Assembly: GCA_033439685.1 (NCBI GenBank)
Contig: JAUEDM010000004.1
Location: forward strand, 1,984,001 to 2,048,000
From: Apodospora peruviana
Taxonomy: Eukaryota > Ascomycota > Sordariomycetes > Sordariales > Lasiosphaeriaceae
Length of the DNA stretch: 64,000 nt
Direction of reading: 5' to 3'
The translations under genes and the position numbers were made by a program. This document shows, piece after piece, positions 63,210-64,000 of this stretch; position 1 is the first letter of the stretch, and each line of letters begins with the position of its first letter. Under the pieces are notes generated by a model. The model ran no database searches. It had not been told where the DNA came from and saw nothing but the letters and a program-made list of their open reading frames with translations.

Positions 63210-64000
63210 TCAAGATGACCCCAAAATTCTAGAATATGCGTCCTCCACCTCCCCAGCCAGCTCCAACAGGCTCACAATGACGATCTGGTGCGTCAGGTTT
63301 GGCAGCCGATCTCTGTTCAACCCAATCCACTCCAGCGGCGGAGTTGCCTCGCCCATTTCCCGCAGCTGAGGCGTCTCGATGATAGCTGGTTCTAGCGCAG
63401 TGTACTCGTACTTGGACTGAGGCACTTTCACCTCTGCGGTGATCTTGTTCGTATGTTGTTGCTGCTGCTCAGGAGTAGTAGCCATAACTACCTCTGCCGC
63501 CAGGTCCTTCTGCTCCTCCGGGCTCTCCGGGACACCCGTAACGCGGATCGCCGTGACGGGACCGATCTCCTTGCCCCACGTGCGAGCCAAAGCCTTGGAG
63601 TGGGTCGCCCACATGCCCCGGATGTAGCTGATGCGGCTGTAGTTCCAACCAACCTCGACCTTGCCCTCAAAGGCGCTCTTGAATATGTAATCAATCTGCC
63701 GCGAGTCGGGTATCTGCCACGTCTGCATTACCGCCTCCACCCGGGGCACCTTCAAGATGGTGCCGCCGCGGGAGCCGGTTGCGCTCTGCACCACGTCCTC
63801 AACCGACAGCTCGCTCACAGTCTTGGGCGCTGACGCGGTTCGTACACCAGCGAGCCCAATCCTCAGCTGGCCAAGAGTCAATCCGAGGATGCTGTGAATC
63901 TGTTGGCCTTCAATGCTAGCTGCAAACCGGGCTTGCGCGTTTAGCGCCTCCATCTTGAATACTTGGTGGTCCGAGAAGGTGCTCGGGAAGACACCTAGGT
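63210..64000 (-). CDS. CSF1: Csf1 C-terminus (partial, BLTP1/Tweek family)
   Basis: The frame is open from the right edge to a stop at 63210, so only the last 263 residues are in the window. The ATG at 63953 is internal, because coding reads through it from upstream (FPSTFSDHQVFKMEALNAQ). Segments such as FAASIEGQQIHSILGLTLGQ, GKVEVGWNYSRISYIRGMW and EATPPLEWIGLNRDRLPNLT match my memory of the conserved end of fungal Csf1. The family comprises very long bridge-like lipid-transfer proteins at ER contact sites, named in yeast for fermentation at low temperature. The missing part should lie to the right, probably several thousand codons. Confidence 0.85.
   Translation of the reverse strand, partial: LGVFPSTFSDHQVFKMEALNAQARFAASIEGQQIHSILGLTLGQLRIGLAGVRTASAPKTVSELSVEDVVQSATGSRGGTILKVPRVEAVMQTWQIPDSRQIDYIFKSAFEGKVEVGWNYSRISYIRGMWATHSKALARTWGKEIGPVTAIRVTGVPESPEEQKDLAAEVVMATTPEQQQQHTNKITAEVKVPQSKYEYTALEPAIIETPQLREMGEATPPLEWIGLNRDRLPNLTHQIVIVSLLELAGEVEDAYSRILGSS

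Noticed and set aside
1..64000. CRISPR arrays, insertion sequences, secondary-metabolite cluster
   Set aside because: No regularly spaced repeats, transposase, polyketide or peptide synthetase sequence in any frame; eukaryotic nuclear DNA.

Overview
The window is nuclear DNA of a filamentous ascomycete, most likely a Sordariomycete. Fifteen protein genes are supported. Most carry one to five short introns (about 50-110 bp) with GTAWGT-like donors, CTRAC-type branch sites and YAG acceptors. Their products match families typical of Pezizomycotina: a fungal DUF202 protein, a type II membrane glycosyltransferase, an FNIP/Lst4 protein, a Zn2Cys6 factor and the Csf1 C-terminus. I saw no transposon, no AT-rich RIP-type block, no CRISPR array and no tRNA or rRNA gene.

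The left half (1-30.6 kb) is gene-dense: an Eap1-like eIF4E-binding protein (-), URB1 (-), a DUF202 protein (+), a glycosyltransferase (-), SYO1 (+), a DNAJC8/Spf31-type J protein (-), the DEAD-box helicase DBP10 (+), a vacuolar Ca2+/H+ exchanger (-) and IML1 (-). The right half is much looser: a ZRC1-type zinc transporter (+), an FNIP/Lst4 homologue (+), a secreted lactonase-fold protein (+), a Zn2Cys6 regulator (+), an RBR ubiquitin ligase (+) and the 3' end of CSF1 (-), which runs off the right edge. Gaps of 2-6 kb separate several of these genes. The largest gap (47.2-53.2 kb) holds a diverged tandem duplication and short protein-like reading frames interrupted by stops, probably gene remains.

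Two functional themes recur. URB1, SYO1 and DBP10 all act in making the large ribosomal subunit. IML1 (inhibitory GATOR1/SEACIT subunit), the FNIP/Lst4 homologue (activating Rag-GAP partner) and the Eap1-like protein sit in or just below the TORC1 pathway. The CAX exchanger and the zinc transporter are expected on the vacuole, where TORC1 signals. The grouping may be chance. Intergenic DNA and at least one intron carry many copies of short palindromes built on TACCTAGGTA and CCGTACGG, which are the clearest unexplained signal. I found no convincing new defence, toxin or metabolic system.
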